A DNA stretch of 64,000 bases from Flavobacterium cyclinae (GTDB lineage Bacteria > Bacteroidota > Bacteroidia > Flavobacteriales > Flavobacteriaceae): contig NZ_CP089095.1 in NCBI RefSeq assembly GCF_021172145.1, forward strand, positions 372,001-436,000, given 5' to 3'. Positions 15,065 to 23,340 of the stretch are shown in pieces (position 1 is the first letter of the stretch; each line of letters begins with the position of its first letter). Below the pieces are notes generated by a model. The model saw only the letters and a list, made by a program, of their open reading frames with translations. It ran no database searches and had not been told where the DNA came from. The translations under genes were made by a program, and so were the position numbers.

Positions 15065-15519
15065 TACTTAAGATCGTTTAGGTTAACGGTTTTAGGTGAT
15101 TGAGCAGCATGTTTGTGCTCAGGACCTACATATACATTTAAATTACGGAATAATTCTGCACCTAATTTGTTTTTAGGTAACATTCCTTTAATAGCTTTTT
15201 CTACTAATAATGCAGGATTTTTTTGTTGCATTACTTTAGCAGTTAAAGTTCTTTGTCCTCCTGGGTAACCTGTGTGACGAACGTAAGTTTTGTCATCTAA
15301 CTTGTTACCAGTAAGGTTGATTTTTTCTGCATTGATAACAATTACGTTATCTCCACAGTCAACGTGCGGTGTATAACTTGGTTTGTATTTACCTCTTAAA
15401 AGCATCGCTACTTTTGTAGATAAACGACCTAAGTTATGACCTTCAGCGTCTACAACAATCCACTGCTTGTCTGCAGTAGCTTTGTTAGCTGATACTGTCT
15501 TGTAGCTTAATGTGTTCAC
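15064..15519 (-). CDS. rplM: 50S ribosomal protein L13
   Basis: The 151-residue L13 shows W-x-x-V-D-A-E-G-x-x-L-G-R-L-S-T, D-N-V-I-V-I-N-A, the Y-x-R-H-T-G-Y-P-G-G segment and the M-L-P-K-N-K-L-G motif. L13 binds early in 50S assembly. It heads the rplM-rpsI operon with a textbook promoter and a leader of roughly 40 bases that can fold a small hairpin around 15545-15562. Confidence 0.99.
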   Translation of the reverse strand: MNTLSYKTVSANKATADKQWIVVDAEGHNLGRLSTKVAMLLRGKYKPSYTPHVDCGDNVIVINAEKINLTGNKLDDKTYVRHTGYPGGQRTLTAKVMQQKNPALLVEKAIKGMLPKNKLGAELFRNLNVYVGPEHKHAAQSPKTVNLNDLK

Positions 15520-15564
15520 AATAATTTATTTTAATTAAACATTCCATTCCCAATAAAGGGAGTG

Positions 15565-15594
15565 CAAAAGTACAATTATTTATTAGAATTGCAA
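15565..15594 (-). promoter_or_regulatory. Promoter of rplM-rpsI
   Basis: On the minus strand: TTG (complement of 15592-15594), exactly 19 bases, then TACTTTTG (complement of 15565-15572). This fits the consensus well. The predicted RNA start is about 15558, leaving a leader near 40 bases that includes a short TCCC/GGGA hairpin. Confidence 0.85.
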
Positions 15595-15716
15595 ACCCCT
15601 TTTTGAAAATATTATTTTTTCTAATTCGTTATATCTCACATCTTTAATAAAAATTCATTTCAAGATGTTTTTTTAAATCCGATAAATACACTATTTTTAC
15701 GTCTTAACTTGTTTAT

Positions 15717-16739
15717 ATGAAAGCAAAAGCAACTCTAAAACAGATTGCCCTTGAGTTTGGGGTGTCTATTTCTACCGTTTCAAAAGCATTAAGTGATAGT
15801 CCTGAAATCAGCGAAGCTACTAAAATTAAAATTCAAGAGTACGCCGCTTTGCAGAATTACAAACCTAATAGTATTGCTAAGAATCTCAAAAATCAGCGTA
15901 CAAATACAATAGGGGTAATCATACCTAATATCTTAAATCCTTTTTTTGCAAAAGTATTTAGCGGTATTGAAAAAGAAGCTTTGTCAAAAGGGTATAATGT
16001 AATTACCGGAATTTCTAATGAATCTTTAACGAAAGAACAACAAGTTATGGATATGCTCAACAATGGAACTATTGACGGTTTTATTGTGGCAATTGCCGAA
16101 GAAACTCAGTCGTTAAAAGATTATAAGCATTTTAGAGATATTATGAATAGTGGAACGCCTATCGTTATGTTTGATAGGGTAGCTGATGGAATTAATTGCG
16201 ATAAAGTTGTGGTAGACGATTTTGATTCCGCTTACGATGCTACAACTCATTTAATAAAATTAGGTGGAAAAAAGATTGCATTGCTTTCTACCATACATAA
16301 TTTAAGTGTAGGAGAATTACGTTTTGATGGTTACCAAAAAGCACTATCAGATGCTGCTATTCCTATTGATGAAAACTTGGTTGTTTTAGAAACTTCAATT
16401 GATGACTTTGATATAAAATTGCAAAACCTTATAGCTTCTAAACAAATGGATGCGATTTTTGCTTTAGACGAGCACAGCGCAACAGCTGCTATGAAGATGG
16501 CGCTAAAAAAAGGAATCAAAATTCCAGAAGAGTTAAATATTATTGGTTTTGCTGATGGTGTTTGGTCAAGACGATTAACACCTAGTTTGTCAACTGTAAG
16601 TCAACACGCGCCAGAAATTGGGGCTAAAGCTGCTGAATTGTTAATCCATAAGTTAAATTCTAAAGATGAGTTTTACCAACCACAAACGGTTGTAATTAAA
16701 ACAGAATTGCGTCAGAGAGAATCGACTAGGAAGTTATAA
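15717..16739 (+). CDS. LacI-family transcriptional regulator
   Basis: The 340-residue protein has an N-terminal LacI helix-turn-helix (A-T-L-K-Q-I-A-L-E-F-G-V-S-I-S-T-V-S-K-A-L, residues about 4-24) with the hinge helix around residue 50. A periplasmic-binding-protein-like sensor domain follows (residues about 60-338). Family members bind palindromic operators and respond to sugars or nucleosides. No sugar-use genes are adjacent and the 3' end overlaps the convergent pnuC-like gene by six bases, so the regulon is not visible here. Confidence 0.94.
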   Translation: MKAKATLKQIALEFGVSISTVSKALSDSPEISEATKIKIQEYAALQNYKPNSIAKNLKNQRTNTIGVIIPNILNPFFAKVFSGIEKEALSKGYNVITGISNESLTKEQQVMDMLNNGTIDGFIVAIAEETQSLKDYKHFRDIMNSGTPIVMFDRVADGINCDKVVVDDFDSAYDATTHLIKLGGKKIALLSTIHNLSVGELRFDGYQKALSDAAIPIDENLVVLETSIDDFDIKLQNLIASKQMDAIFALDEHSATAAMKMALKKGIKIPEELNIIGFADGVWSRRLTPSLSTVSQHAPEIGAKAAELLIHKLNSKDEFYQPQTVVIKTELRQRESTRKL

Positions 16740-17444
16740 TTGTTTCGCTTTATCATCCTTCCAAGTGATATAACCTAGAATTGCATTGAACATATAGAAC
16801 ACATATTTTGCGGTGTTGGCAATATTCATCAACATTACATTTTGTAGGATTTTGAATAAATTATATACTTGCCAGTTAATCCAATTGTCGGGATACATTC
16901 TTCCTATATTAAAGGTGCCGCCAAAACTAATTCCGGCTGGAATAGCGATGGCGAAAAACAGTTTCCAATCAATCGTTTTTTCTGAAAAAGTTGAAAATGC
17001 AATGTAGTTCAATACTAACGAAAGCAGTAAACCAATTGCCATATTTCGGAAAAATATGGCATCAATCGAATTCAAATATTGTTTCTTTTTCCAAATTCGG
17101 AACGCAAAATAATTTCCAAAAAATGAAACTGGATAGGTTAAAATCGCACCGATATTTCCCAAAAGATAATCGATACTTCCGCTTAATAACGTATTGCAAG
17201 TGCTGATTAAATTCCCAATATTATTTTTCTTCGTGACCAATCGAGTCGCCATCATGGATAAACATGTGTTTATAATGGAAAAGTAACCTAAGTAAAAGGA
17301 ATAGTTCTTTCCGTTGAAATCAAATTCGTAAGTTGATAAATGATATTCTAAATATAGGGATACTCCAACCACCAAAATCACACCGATAACATCAAGATAT
17401 TTGCTGTTGGTAATACTTTTGATAGTTGCAATTGTATTTTGCAT
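16734..17444 (-). CDS. Second PnuC-like membrane transporter
   Basis: The 236-residue protein has about seven hydrophobic segments. Near the C-terminus it has W-I-N-W-Q-V-Y-N-L-x-K-I-x-Q-N and an ending G-Y-I-T-W-K-D, which match the PnuC pattern by position. It is clearly diverged from the protein at 1343-1957. The substrate is probably a vitamin precursor such as nicotinamide riboside, but this is inference. It starts two bases after the serine hydrolase stop, so it is the last gene of the sdpR-sdpI-hydrolase operon. Confidence 0.7.
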   Translation of the reverse strand: MQNTIATIKSITNSKYLDVIGVILVVGVSLYLEYHLSTYEFDFNGKNYSFYLGYFSIINTCLSMMATRLVTKKNNIGNLISTCNTLLSGSIDYLLGNIGAILTYPVSFFGNYFAFRIWKKKQYLNSIDAIFFRNMAIGLLLSLVLNYIAFSTFSEKTIDWKLFFAIAIPAGISFGGTFNIGRMYPDNWINWQVYNLFKILQNVMLMNIANTAKYVFYMFNAILGYITWKDDKAKQL

Positions 17445-17446
17445 TT

Positions 17447-18814
17447 TTATTCTTTTGTAAAGTTGAATTTCATTCCACCCTGAATTAAAACAAACGAATT
17501 GTTTCCAAAAACCATTTCAATTCCGGCAGGTGCAAAAACAAATGTTGTTTCTTCTTTAAATGTTAATGGAAATGCACTTTGTCCTGTAGCTTGTGCTGAT
17601 AATTCTCCATTCTTTTCAGAAACTGTAATTTTTAATGGTAAATCTTTTGAAGCATACGTCCCGGTAAATTTTGCCAATTCCGCTTTATCCATTTTCAAAA
17701 ACTTTGGAAAAGGGAATGGCATTTTGTAGTAAATACTCAAAATCCCAATGATAATATCATTTTGTACAAAATTATCGCCATTAGAGATTAAAGAAAAACT
17801 CAATTTTTCGGTTGGATAATACCCTAACATCGAACTGAAATTTTCAATTCTTCCGCCATGACCATAAAAGCGTCTCTCTCCAAAAGGAAATTGAATTAGC
17901 GCTTTTCCGTATCCTTCTTTGATTTCTTTCATTTGGTCTAAGGATGTTGAATGGACTAATTTCCCTTCAAAAAGGGCATTAATGAACTTCGTTAAATCAG
18001 CAGTAGTTGAAGTAATTCCGCCAGAAGCAAACGCAATCGAATTGTGATTTTCTGGTGATTTTACCCAATTCGTGCCATCAAAATAATAGGAATAACTTTC
18101 TTTTCCTTCTGTATTTGTAGCTTCTTCACTAAAATATGTTGTAGGAATAAATACTTTTTTAGTTACAGCACCTTTATCCGTCATTTCGGTTTTGTTTTCG
18201 TAAGTGCCTAATTCTACTTTTTTTACGATTCTATTTTGAAGATTTTCTGCGTATGATTTTTTAGTCAACTTTTCGATAATACAGCCTAAAATATAAAAGT
18301 TAGAATTGCTGTATTCGTATTTGCTTCCAGGTTCAAAATTCGATTTATAAGCTGTAATTACTTTTAAAATGTCTTCTTTCGAATGTTTTTTATCTATTAC
18401 TTTATGAAAAGTAGTATCCTGATTTACTAAATCTACTATTCCGGTTCTATGGTGCAATAAGTCATAAATCGAAATCTTTTCAGCATTTTTAATTTTTGGA
18501 TAAAATCGATTTAATTTGGTTTGCAAGGTTAGTTTTTTCTCTTCAATCAATTGCATCACCATTACAGCGGTAAAAGTTTTAGAAATTGAACCTATTTTGT
18601 ATCGTGTTAAGCGATCGGCTTTGATATTTTTTTCAACATCAGCAAAACCATACGCTTTATTAAAAACCACATTTTCCCCTTCACGAATGGTTAACGAACC
18701 CATGAATTTGTTGTTTTCGTATAAATAGTTCAACAAACTATCCATTCGAGTAAATTTATCTTGGGCAAAAGTGAAACTCGAAAAAGCAAATACAAAAAGA
18801 AGTAATTTTTTCAT
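17447..18814 (-). CDS. Secreted serine hydrolase, beta-lactamase (class C/PBP4*) fold
   Basis: The 455-residue protein has a Sec signal peptide (about residues 1-17, ending FTFAQ). The beta-lactamase-related domain has the nucleophile motif S76-I-S-K79, the Y-S-N motif near residue 160 and H-G-G near residue 315, all intact. The last 100 residues form a separate beta-rich domain. Such proteins are usually D-Ala-D-Ala peptidases or esterases rather than true beta-lactamases. It sits in an operon with sdpR/sdpI and a PnuC-like gene. Confidence 0.88.
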   Translation of the reverse strand: MKKLLLFVFAFSSFTFAQDKFTRMDSLLNYLYENNKFMGSLTIREGENVVFNKAYGFADVEKNIKADRLTRYKIGSISKTFTAVMVMQLIEEKKLTLQTKLNRFYPKIKNAEKISIYDLLHHRTGIVDLVNQDTTFHKVIDKKHSKEDILKVITAYKSNFEPGSKYEYSNSNFYILGCIIEKLTKKSYAENLQNRIVKKVELGTYENKTEMTDKGAVTKKVFIPTTYFSEEATNTEGKESYSYYFDGTNWVKSPENHNSIAFASGGITSTTADLTKFINALFEGKLVHSTSLDQMKEIKEGYGKALIQFPFGERRFYGHGGRIENFSSMLGYYPTEKLSFSLISNGDNFVQNDIIIGILSIYYKMPFPFPKFLKMDKAELAKFTGTYASKDLPLKITVSEKNGELSAQATGQSAFPLTFKEETTFVFAPAGIEMVFGNNSFVLIQGGMKFNFTKE

Positions 18815-18856
18815 GGTATTTCTGTTTTTCTAATTAGTAGTTGAGATTTTTTTTTG

Positions 18857-19498
18857 TTACTGATTTTTGATTTTTTTGAATTCTAAATACGAATATACAA
18901 TTGGAACAATTGTAATAACGCCCACAATAGTTAGAAAAGTATAAATTTGGATATTATTTGGCAACACAAATGTCAATGCCATTAAAAGTCCGCCAACGAA
19001 CCATAATTTTCCTCCCATTACATGCGTTTTTTTCCAAACTTCTTCGTTTTCTAATGTCCAAGGCGTTTTGATGCCAATGAAATAATTCGGTTTTATGGTT
19101 TTAAAATAATTACCTAAGAAAGCAAAAAGTAAGCCAACCAATGGAAAAATCAAAACTGGATTACTTGTTTTTTGTTGTACACTATATAAAATGTAAATCG
19201 CTAAAGCCGACATGAATAATGCTAAAATTAGGCGTAAATTATTCAGTTTGTTACCCATGTTTTGCAATTTTTGTTTTGGATCTATGTACGGAATTATTAA
19301 AAAGATGAAATAGCTAATTCCAGTTAGCATGAAAATCATTAATAAAAGTTCGTTTTTATCGCCATAACGATCAATTTCTCCAGCGCCATTCCAATGCATT
19401 GGAACACTTTCTGGTAAACTTTTCCAAATGTAAGCCAAGTAAACAAAAGGTAACAAAGCCACAGCAATAAACGGAATTTCTTTTTTAAACTTCTCCAT
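18857..19498 (-). CDS. SdpI-family membrane protein (DUF1648)
   Basis: The 213-residue protein has about six transmembrane segments. The N-terminal DUF1648 region has L-P-x-x-V-P-M-H-W-N-x-x-G-E-x-D-R-Y-G-D-K (residues about 29-50), and the SdpI core has N-Y-F-I-G-I-K-T-P-W-T-L-E-N-E-x-V-W-x-K-T-H near residue 140. In Bacillus, SdpI gives immunity to the SdpC toxin and signals to the SdpR repressor. It lies four bases downstream of the sdpR-like gene. No toxin gene resembling sdpC is present in the window. Confidence 0.92.
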   Translation of the reverse strand: MEKFKKEIPFIAVALLPFVYLAYIWKSLPESVPMHWNGAGEIDRYGDKNELLLMIFMLTGISYFIFLIIPYIDPKQKLQNMGNKLNNLRLILALFMSALAIYILYSVQQKTSNPVLIFPLVGLLFAFLGNYFKTIKPNYFIGIKTPWTLENEEVWKKTHVMGGKLWFVGGLLMALTFVLPNNIQIYTFLTIVGVITIVPIVYSYLEFKKIKNQ

Positions 19499-19501
19499 AC
19501 T

Positions 19502-19756
19502 TTATTTTTTTAGGGTAATAATCCATTGTAAAATATCATCAACAATTGTAGTATTTAAAGAATAGACTACAAATTGTCCTTTTTTTTCGCTCGTGACTAA
19601 ATCGGCACGTTTTAAAATATCTAAATGATGCGAAATACTAGGTTTTGAAATATGAAATTGGTCCGCAATATCGCCAGCCGTCATTTCCTGTTTGCGCAGC
19701 AATTCCAGAATATCTCTTCTGGTTTCGTCGTTTAAGGCTTTGAAAATTACGTTCAT
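19502..19756 (-). CDS. ArsR-family repressor (SdpR-like)
   Basis: The 84-residue winged-helix protein begins F-K-A-L-N-D-E-T-R-R-D-I-L and has the recognition helix I-S-K-P-S-I-S-H-H-L-D-I-L-K-x-A-D-L-V, typical of the SdpR branch of ArsR regulators. No metal-binding cysteine pair (CVC) is present, so it is not a metal sensor of the ArsR/SmtB type. It heads the operon. A perfect dyad overlaps its promoter, consistent with autorepression relieved when the membrane protein SdpI sequesters it. Confidence 0.93.
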   Translation of the reverse strand: MNVIFKALNDETRRDILELLRKQEMTAGDIADQFHISKPSISHHLDILKRADLVTSEKKGQFVVYSLNTTIVDDILQWIITLKK

Positions 19757-19766
19757 ATTAATTTAT

Positions 19767-19805
19767 ATATTTAGACAAATATCTAAATATTATTTGAAAT
19801 GGCAA
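19767..19805 (-). promoter_or_regulatory. sdpR promoter with overlapping operator dyad
   Basis: ATATTTAGA (19767-19775) and TCTAAATAT (19782-19790) are perfect inverted arms with a six-base spacer, centred on a minus-strand -7-like box GATATTTG (complement of 19776-19783). A TTG (complement of 19803-19805) lies 19 bases upstream of it. A repressor on the dyad would cover the -7 box, 11 bases before the start codon. Confidence 0.75.
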
Positions 19806-19821
19806 AATGTTTTCAAAAAAT

Positions 19822-19853
19822 AAACCCGATAGGTTTTGTAACGTATCGGGTTT
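19822..19853 (-). terminator. Intrinsic terminator after the 19875-20297 lipoprotein gene
   Basis: AAACCCGATA and TATCGGGTTT pair around a 12-base loop; on the minus strand a T-rich run follows. Confidence 0.85.
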
Positions 19854-19874
19854 GTAATAAATATTTGAGACTTC

Positions 19875-20297
19875 TTATTCAATTACCTCATGGACTAAAT
19901 ATGAATTTAGTGTGATTCTTTTATTGTTGTCTTTTGTAAATGAAATCTCATCAAGAGTTTTGCCTTTTTGGTAAATGGTTAATATTTCCATACTATATTT
20001 TGTCTCATTAACATCATTTTTTGTAACGCTAGAAGTTTGAGTTTTATTGATGTCAACTTTAATTATTTCTCCATAGTCTTGTAGGTTTTTCTTAACTAAT
20101 TTGCCAAGTTCTTCTTTAGCAATTGATTTGTCTAAGTAACTACTAATTTTGGTTGTGTCTTTATTAGATAATTCTTCATAAAATTTAGTTGCTAATTCTT
20201 TAGCAAATTCAATATCTTCAGGAGCATTGTTTTTTGTTGTAATGTTTTCACATGAAGCCAAAATTGCTAAAACGGCTACTAATAAAATTTTCTTCAT
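19875..20297 (-). CDS. Small lipoprotein, DUF4878-like NTF2 fold possible
   Basis: The 140-residue protein has a lipoprotein signal ending at C16 (L-A-I-L-A-S-C). The mature part begins with an acidic helix containing A-K-E-L-A-T-K-F-Y-E-E-L and continues with alternating strands, a pattern seen in small NTF2-like lipoproteins. I do not recognise a specific family. It stands alone between the sdpR promoter and polA, with its own terminator. Confidence 0.7.
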   Translation of the reverse strand: MKKILLVAVLAILASCENITTKNNAPEDIEFAKELATKFYEELSNKDTTKISSYLDKSIAKEELGKLVKKNLQDYGEIIKVDINKTQTSSVTKNDVNETKYSMEILTIYQKGKTLDEISFTKDNNKRITLNSYLVHEVIE

Positions 20298-20330
20298 ATC
20301 TAAATATTTGTTTTTAATTGTTTTTATAAA

Positions 20331-20362
20331 CTACCAACTGCTACTGTCCACTGAACACTTTC
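20331..20362. repeat. Heptad-like tract after polA
   Basis: About four seven-base units related to CTGCCAA (for example CTACCAA, CTGCTAC) end just before the polA stop codon. Divergent copies; no inverted partner seen. The rest of the 65-base spacer is plain AT-rich sequence. Confidence 0.45.
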
Positions 20363-23215
20363 CTAATGCGCTTCCAACCAATTTTTGCCTAATCCAATTT
20401 CTACATCTAACGGAACTGCCATTTTGAACGCGTTTTCCATTTCGTGTTTAATCATCGGTTGAATTTTTTCTAATTCGGAGTTGTGTACGTCAAATACTAA
20501 TTCGTCATGAACTTGCAATAGCATTTTTGATTTCCAATTTTCAGAAGTCAATTTTTTGTGGATGTTAATCATCGCAATTTTAATGATATCCGCAGCCGAA
20601 CCTTGTATTGGCGCATTCACCGCATTTCGTTCCGCACCACCACGAACAATTGCGTTGGCTGAGTTGATGTCTTTTAAATAACGTCTTCTTCCTGAAATGG
20701 TTTCTACATAACCGTTTTCTCTAGCAAAATCTACTTGCTCTTGAATGAACGATTTTAATCTTGGATATGTTTTGTAATACGCTTCAATTAATTCTGCGCT
20801 TTCTTTTCGTGATAAGTTGGTTTGGTTGCTCAATCCAAAAGCCGAAACGCCATAGATAATTCCGAAGTTTACGGTTTTGGCGTGACTTCTTTGCTCTTTT
20901 GTCACTTCATCTAAGGGCACATTGAACACTTTTGCAGCCGTACTTTTGTGAATATCTTCGTGATTTTGAAACGCTTTAATCATGTTTTCTTCCCCACACA
21001 AAGCGGCAATAATACGCAATTCAATTTGAGAATAATCGGCAGAAAGTAGCGTGTAATTTTCATCACGCGCAATGAAGGCTTTTCTAATTTGTCTTCCTCT
21101 TTCGGTACGAATTGGAATGTTTTGTAAATTCGGATTATTCGAACTCAATCGACCTGTAGCCGCAACCGTTTGCATATAATCGGTATGCACTCTTCCTGTT
21201 TTTTTATCGACTTGATTTGGTAAAGCATCAATATACGTACTTTGCAATTTCACCATTTGACGCCATTCTAAAATATCGCGTACAATTTGATGTTCGTTTG
21301 CCAAATAACTCAACACTTCTTCACCAGTGGCATATTGACCGGTTTTGGTTTTCTTTTGTTTTGCGCCACCAATTTTTAGTTTGTCAAATAAAATATCGCC
21401 TAACTGTTTTGGAGAAGCCAAATTGAATTTCTCACCAGCGGTTTCATAGATTTGTTGTTCAAAAGCATCGATTTCTTTTTGCATATCAACCGACATACTT
21501 TTTAGAAATTCCACATCCAAACGAATTCCTTCTTTTTCCATATCGGCTAAAACAGGAACTAATGGAATTTCGATTTCGTCAAACAATTTTTTCGTACCTA
21601 CTTTTTCTAAAATCGGTTGGAAGTGTTCCTTCAATTGGAAGGTAATATCAGCATCTTCAGTAGCATATTCTTTGATGTCTTCCAAAGGAACATCGCGCAT
21701 TGACAATTGATTTTTTCCTTTTTTACCAATTAAAGTTTCAATCGATTTTGGGGCATATTTCAAATACGTTTCACTCAAAACATCCATATTATGACGCATA
21801 TCAGGATTAATCAGATAATGCGCAATCATGGTATCGAATAATTTACCTTTGACTTGAATGTTATAATTCGAAAGAATTTTCAAGTCGTATTTCATGTTCT
21901 GACCGATTTTTTCGATAGTTTCATTTTCGAAGAATGGTCGGAATTTTTCAATTAAAGTTTGTGCTTCTTCCTGATTTTCGGGAAACGGAACATAAAATCC
22001 TTTTCCTTTTTCGAAAGAGAACGACATTCCTACTAATTCAGCATTCAAAGCATCAATTCCAGTAGTTTCCGTATCAAAACAAACCGAAGTTTGATTTAGT
22101 AAATTCTGTAATAACAGCTTTACAGGTAAATCGCCTTGAACAATTTGATAGAAATGCGTTGTATTTTCTAATGTAGCATAATACGAATGATTCGCAGTTG
22201 GTTCATCCGATTCATCGCTAAAACCAAATAAGTCGAATTGATCTTCGTTTGATTTTTTTGCAGGAGATTTTTTAGTGGGTTGTGGCGTATCTGAAGTTGT
22301 TCCGTTAGTGTCAATTTCATCATATTCTTTACCTGAACCAAATAATTTATCAAACTGCGCTTTCATTTGGCGGAATTCTAATTCCTGAAACAAAGCATCG
22401 GTTTTCTCCACATCAGGTTTTGATAATTCAAAATCATCCGCATCAAAAGTCACCGGACAATCGAGTAGGATAGTGGCTAACTTTTTAGATAAAATTCCCA
22501 ACTCTTTATTGGCTTCAATTTTTTCTTTCATCGCACCTTTTAGTTGATGCGTGTTGGCTAATAAATTCTCTAAAGTTCCATATTCCGCTAAGAATTTCTT
22601 AGCTGTTTTTTCTCCCACACCAGGCAATCCAGGAATATTATCGGCAGAATCGCCCATCATTCCTAAGAAATCAATTACTTGGTCAGGACGCTCGATTTCA
22701 AATTTTTCTAAGACTTCAGGAATTCCCCAGATTTCGATATCATTCCCCATTCGGGCTGGTTTGTACATGAAAATATTTTCCGAAACCAATTGGGCAAAAT
22801 CCTTATCTGGCGTTACCATGAAAACTTGGAAACCTTCTTTTTCGGCTTGTTTGGCTAAAGTTCCAATTAAATCATCGGCTTCAAAACCTGCTTTTTCTAT
22901 AATGGGAATGTGCATAGCGCGTAACAATTCCTGAATATAGGGAACTGCAATTTTTATCGCTTCAGGAGTTTCGTCACGATGCGCTTTGTATTCTTGATAC
23001 ATTTCGAAACGGTAATCACTTCCGCCTTTATCGAATGCTACTGCTAAATGATCTGGTTTTTCACGCTTAATAACATCCATCAAAGAATTCATGAATCCCA
23101 TAATGGCAGAAGTATCCATTCCTTTAGAGTTGATTCGAGGATTTTTTATAAAAGCGTAATAGCCGCGAAAGATAAGTGCGTAGGCGTCTAATAAGAATAA
23201 TCGTTTTTGTGACAT
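20363..23215 (-). CDS. polA: DNA polymerase I
   Basis: The protein is 950 residues from the M-S-Q-K-R-L-F-L-L-D-A-Y start at 23215; an upstream ATG at 23284 adds 23 unconserved residues and is rejected. Domains: 5'-3' exonuclease (about 1-300, with G-D-S-A-D-N-I-P-G-L-P-G-V-G-E-K-T-A), an Asp/Ser-rich linker, 3'-5' exonuclease with intact F-D-T-E-T-T-G (about residue 385) and E-D-A-D-I, then polymerase with D-Y-S-Q-I-E-L-R-I and Q-V-H-D-E-L. All three activities look complete. It fills gaps in repair and removes Okazaki primers. Confidence 0.98.
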   Translation of the reverse strand: MSQKRLFLLDAYALIFRGYYAFIKNPRINSKGMDTSAIMGFMNSLMDVIKREKPDHLAVAFDKGGSDYRFEMYQEYKAHRDETPEAIKIAVPYIQELLRAMHIPIIEKAGFEADDLIGTLAKQAEKEGFQVFMVTPDKDFAQLVSENIFMYKPARMGNDIEIWGIPEVLEKFEIERPDQVIDFLGMMGDSADNIPGLPGVGEKTAKKFLAEYGTLENLLANTHQLKGAMKEKIEANKELGILSKKLATILLDCPVTFDADDFELSKPDVEKTDALFQELEFRQMKAQFDKLFGSGKEYDEIDTNGTTSDTPQPTKKSPAKKSNEDQFDLFGFSDESDEPTANHSYYATLENTTHFYQIVQGDLPVKLLLQNLLNQTSVCFDTETTGIDALNAELVGMSFSFEKGKGFYVPFPENQEEAQTLIEKFRPFFENETIEKIGQNMKYDLKILSNYNIQVKGKLFDTMIAHYLINPDMRHNMDVLSETYLKYAPKSIETLIGKKGKNQLSMRDVPLEDIKEYATEDADITFQLKEHFQPILEKVGTKKLFDEIEIPLVPVLADMEKEGIRLDVEFLKSMSVDMQKEIDAFEQQIYETAGEKFNLASPKQLGDILFDKLKIGGAKQKKTKTGQYATGEEVLSYLANEHQIVRDILEWRQMVKLQSTYIDALPNQVDKKTGRVHTDYMQTVAATGRLSSNNPNLQNIPIRTERGRQIRKAFIARDENYTLLSADYSQIELRIIAALCGEENMIKAFQNHEDIHKSTAAKVFNVPLDEVTKEQRSHAKTVNFGIIYGVSAFGLSNQTNLSRKESAELIEAYYKTYPRLKSFIQEQVDFARENGYVETISGRRRYLKDINSANAIVRGGAERNAVNAPIQGSAADIIKIAMINIHKKLTSENWKSKMLLQVHDELVFDVHNSELEKIQPMIKHEMENAFKMAVPLDVEIGLGKNWLEAH

Positions 23216-23340
23216 TTGAAATGAAATTGGTTTTAAAATGTAAAAGTACAATTCTTTGATTAAAAAAACTTTGTTAAAATTCATTTAATAACAGGTTAAT
23301 TTGTCAAACTTGTTCATTACTTTGCAAAAAAAAAGAGCTA

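Noticed and set aside
18857..19756. Complete Sdp toxin-immunity system
   Set aside because: Only the regulator and immunity-like protein are present; no SdpA, SdpB or SdpC-like gene in the window.
23216..23284. Upstream extension of polA
   Set aside because: The 23 added residues are hydrophobic and unconserved; the family starts at M-S-Q-K-R.
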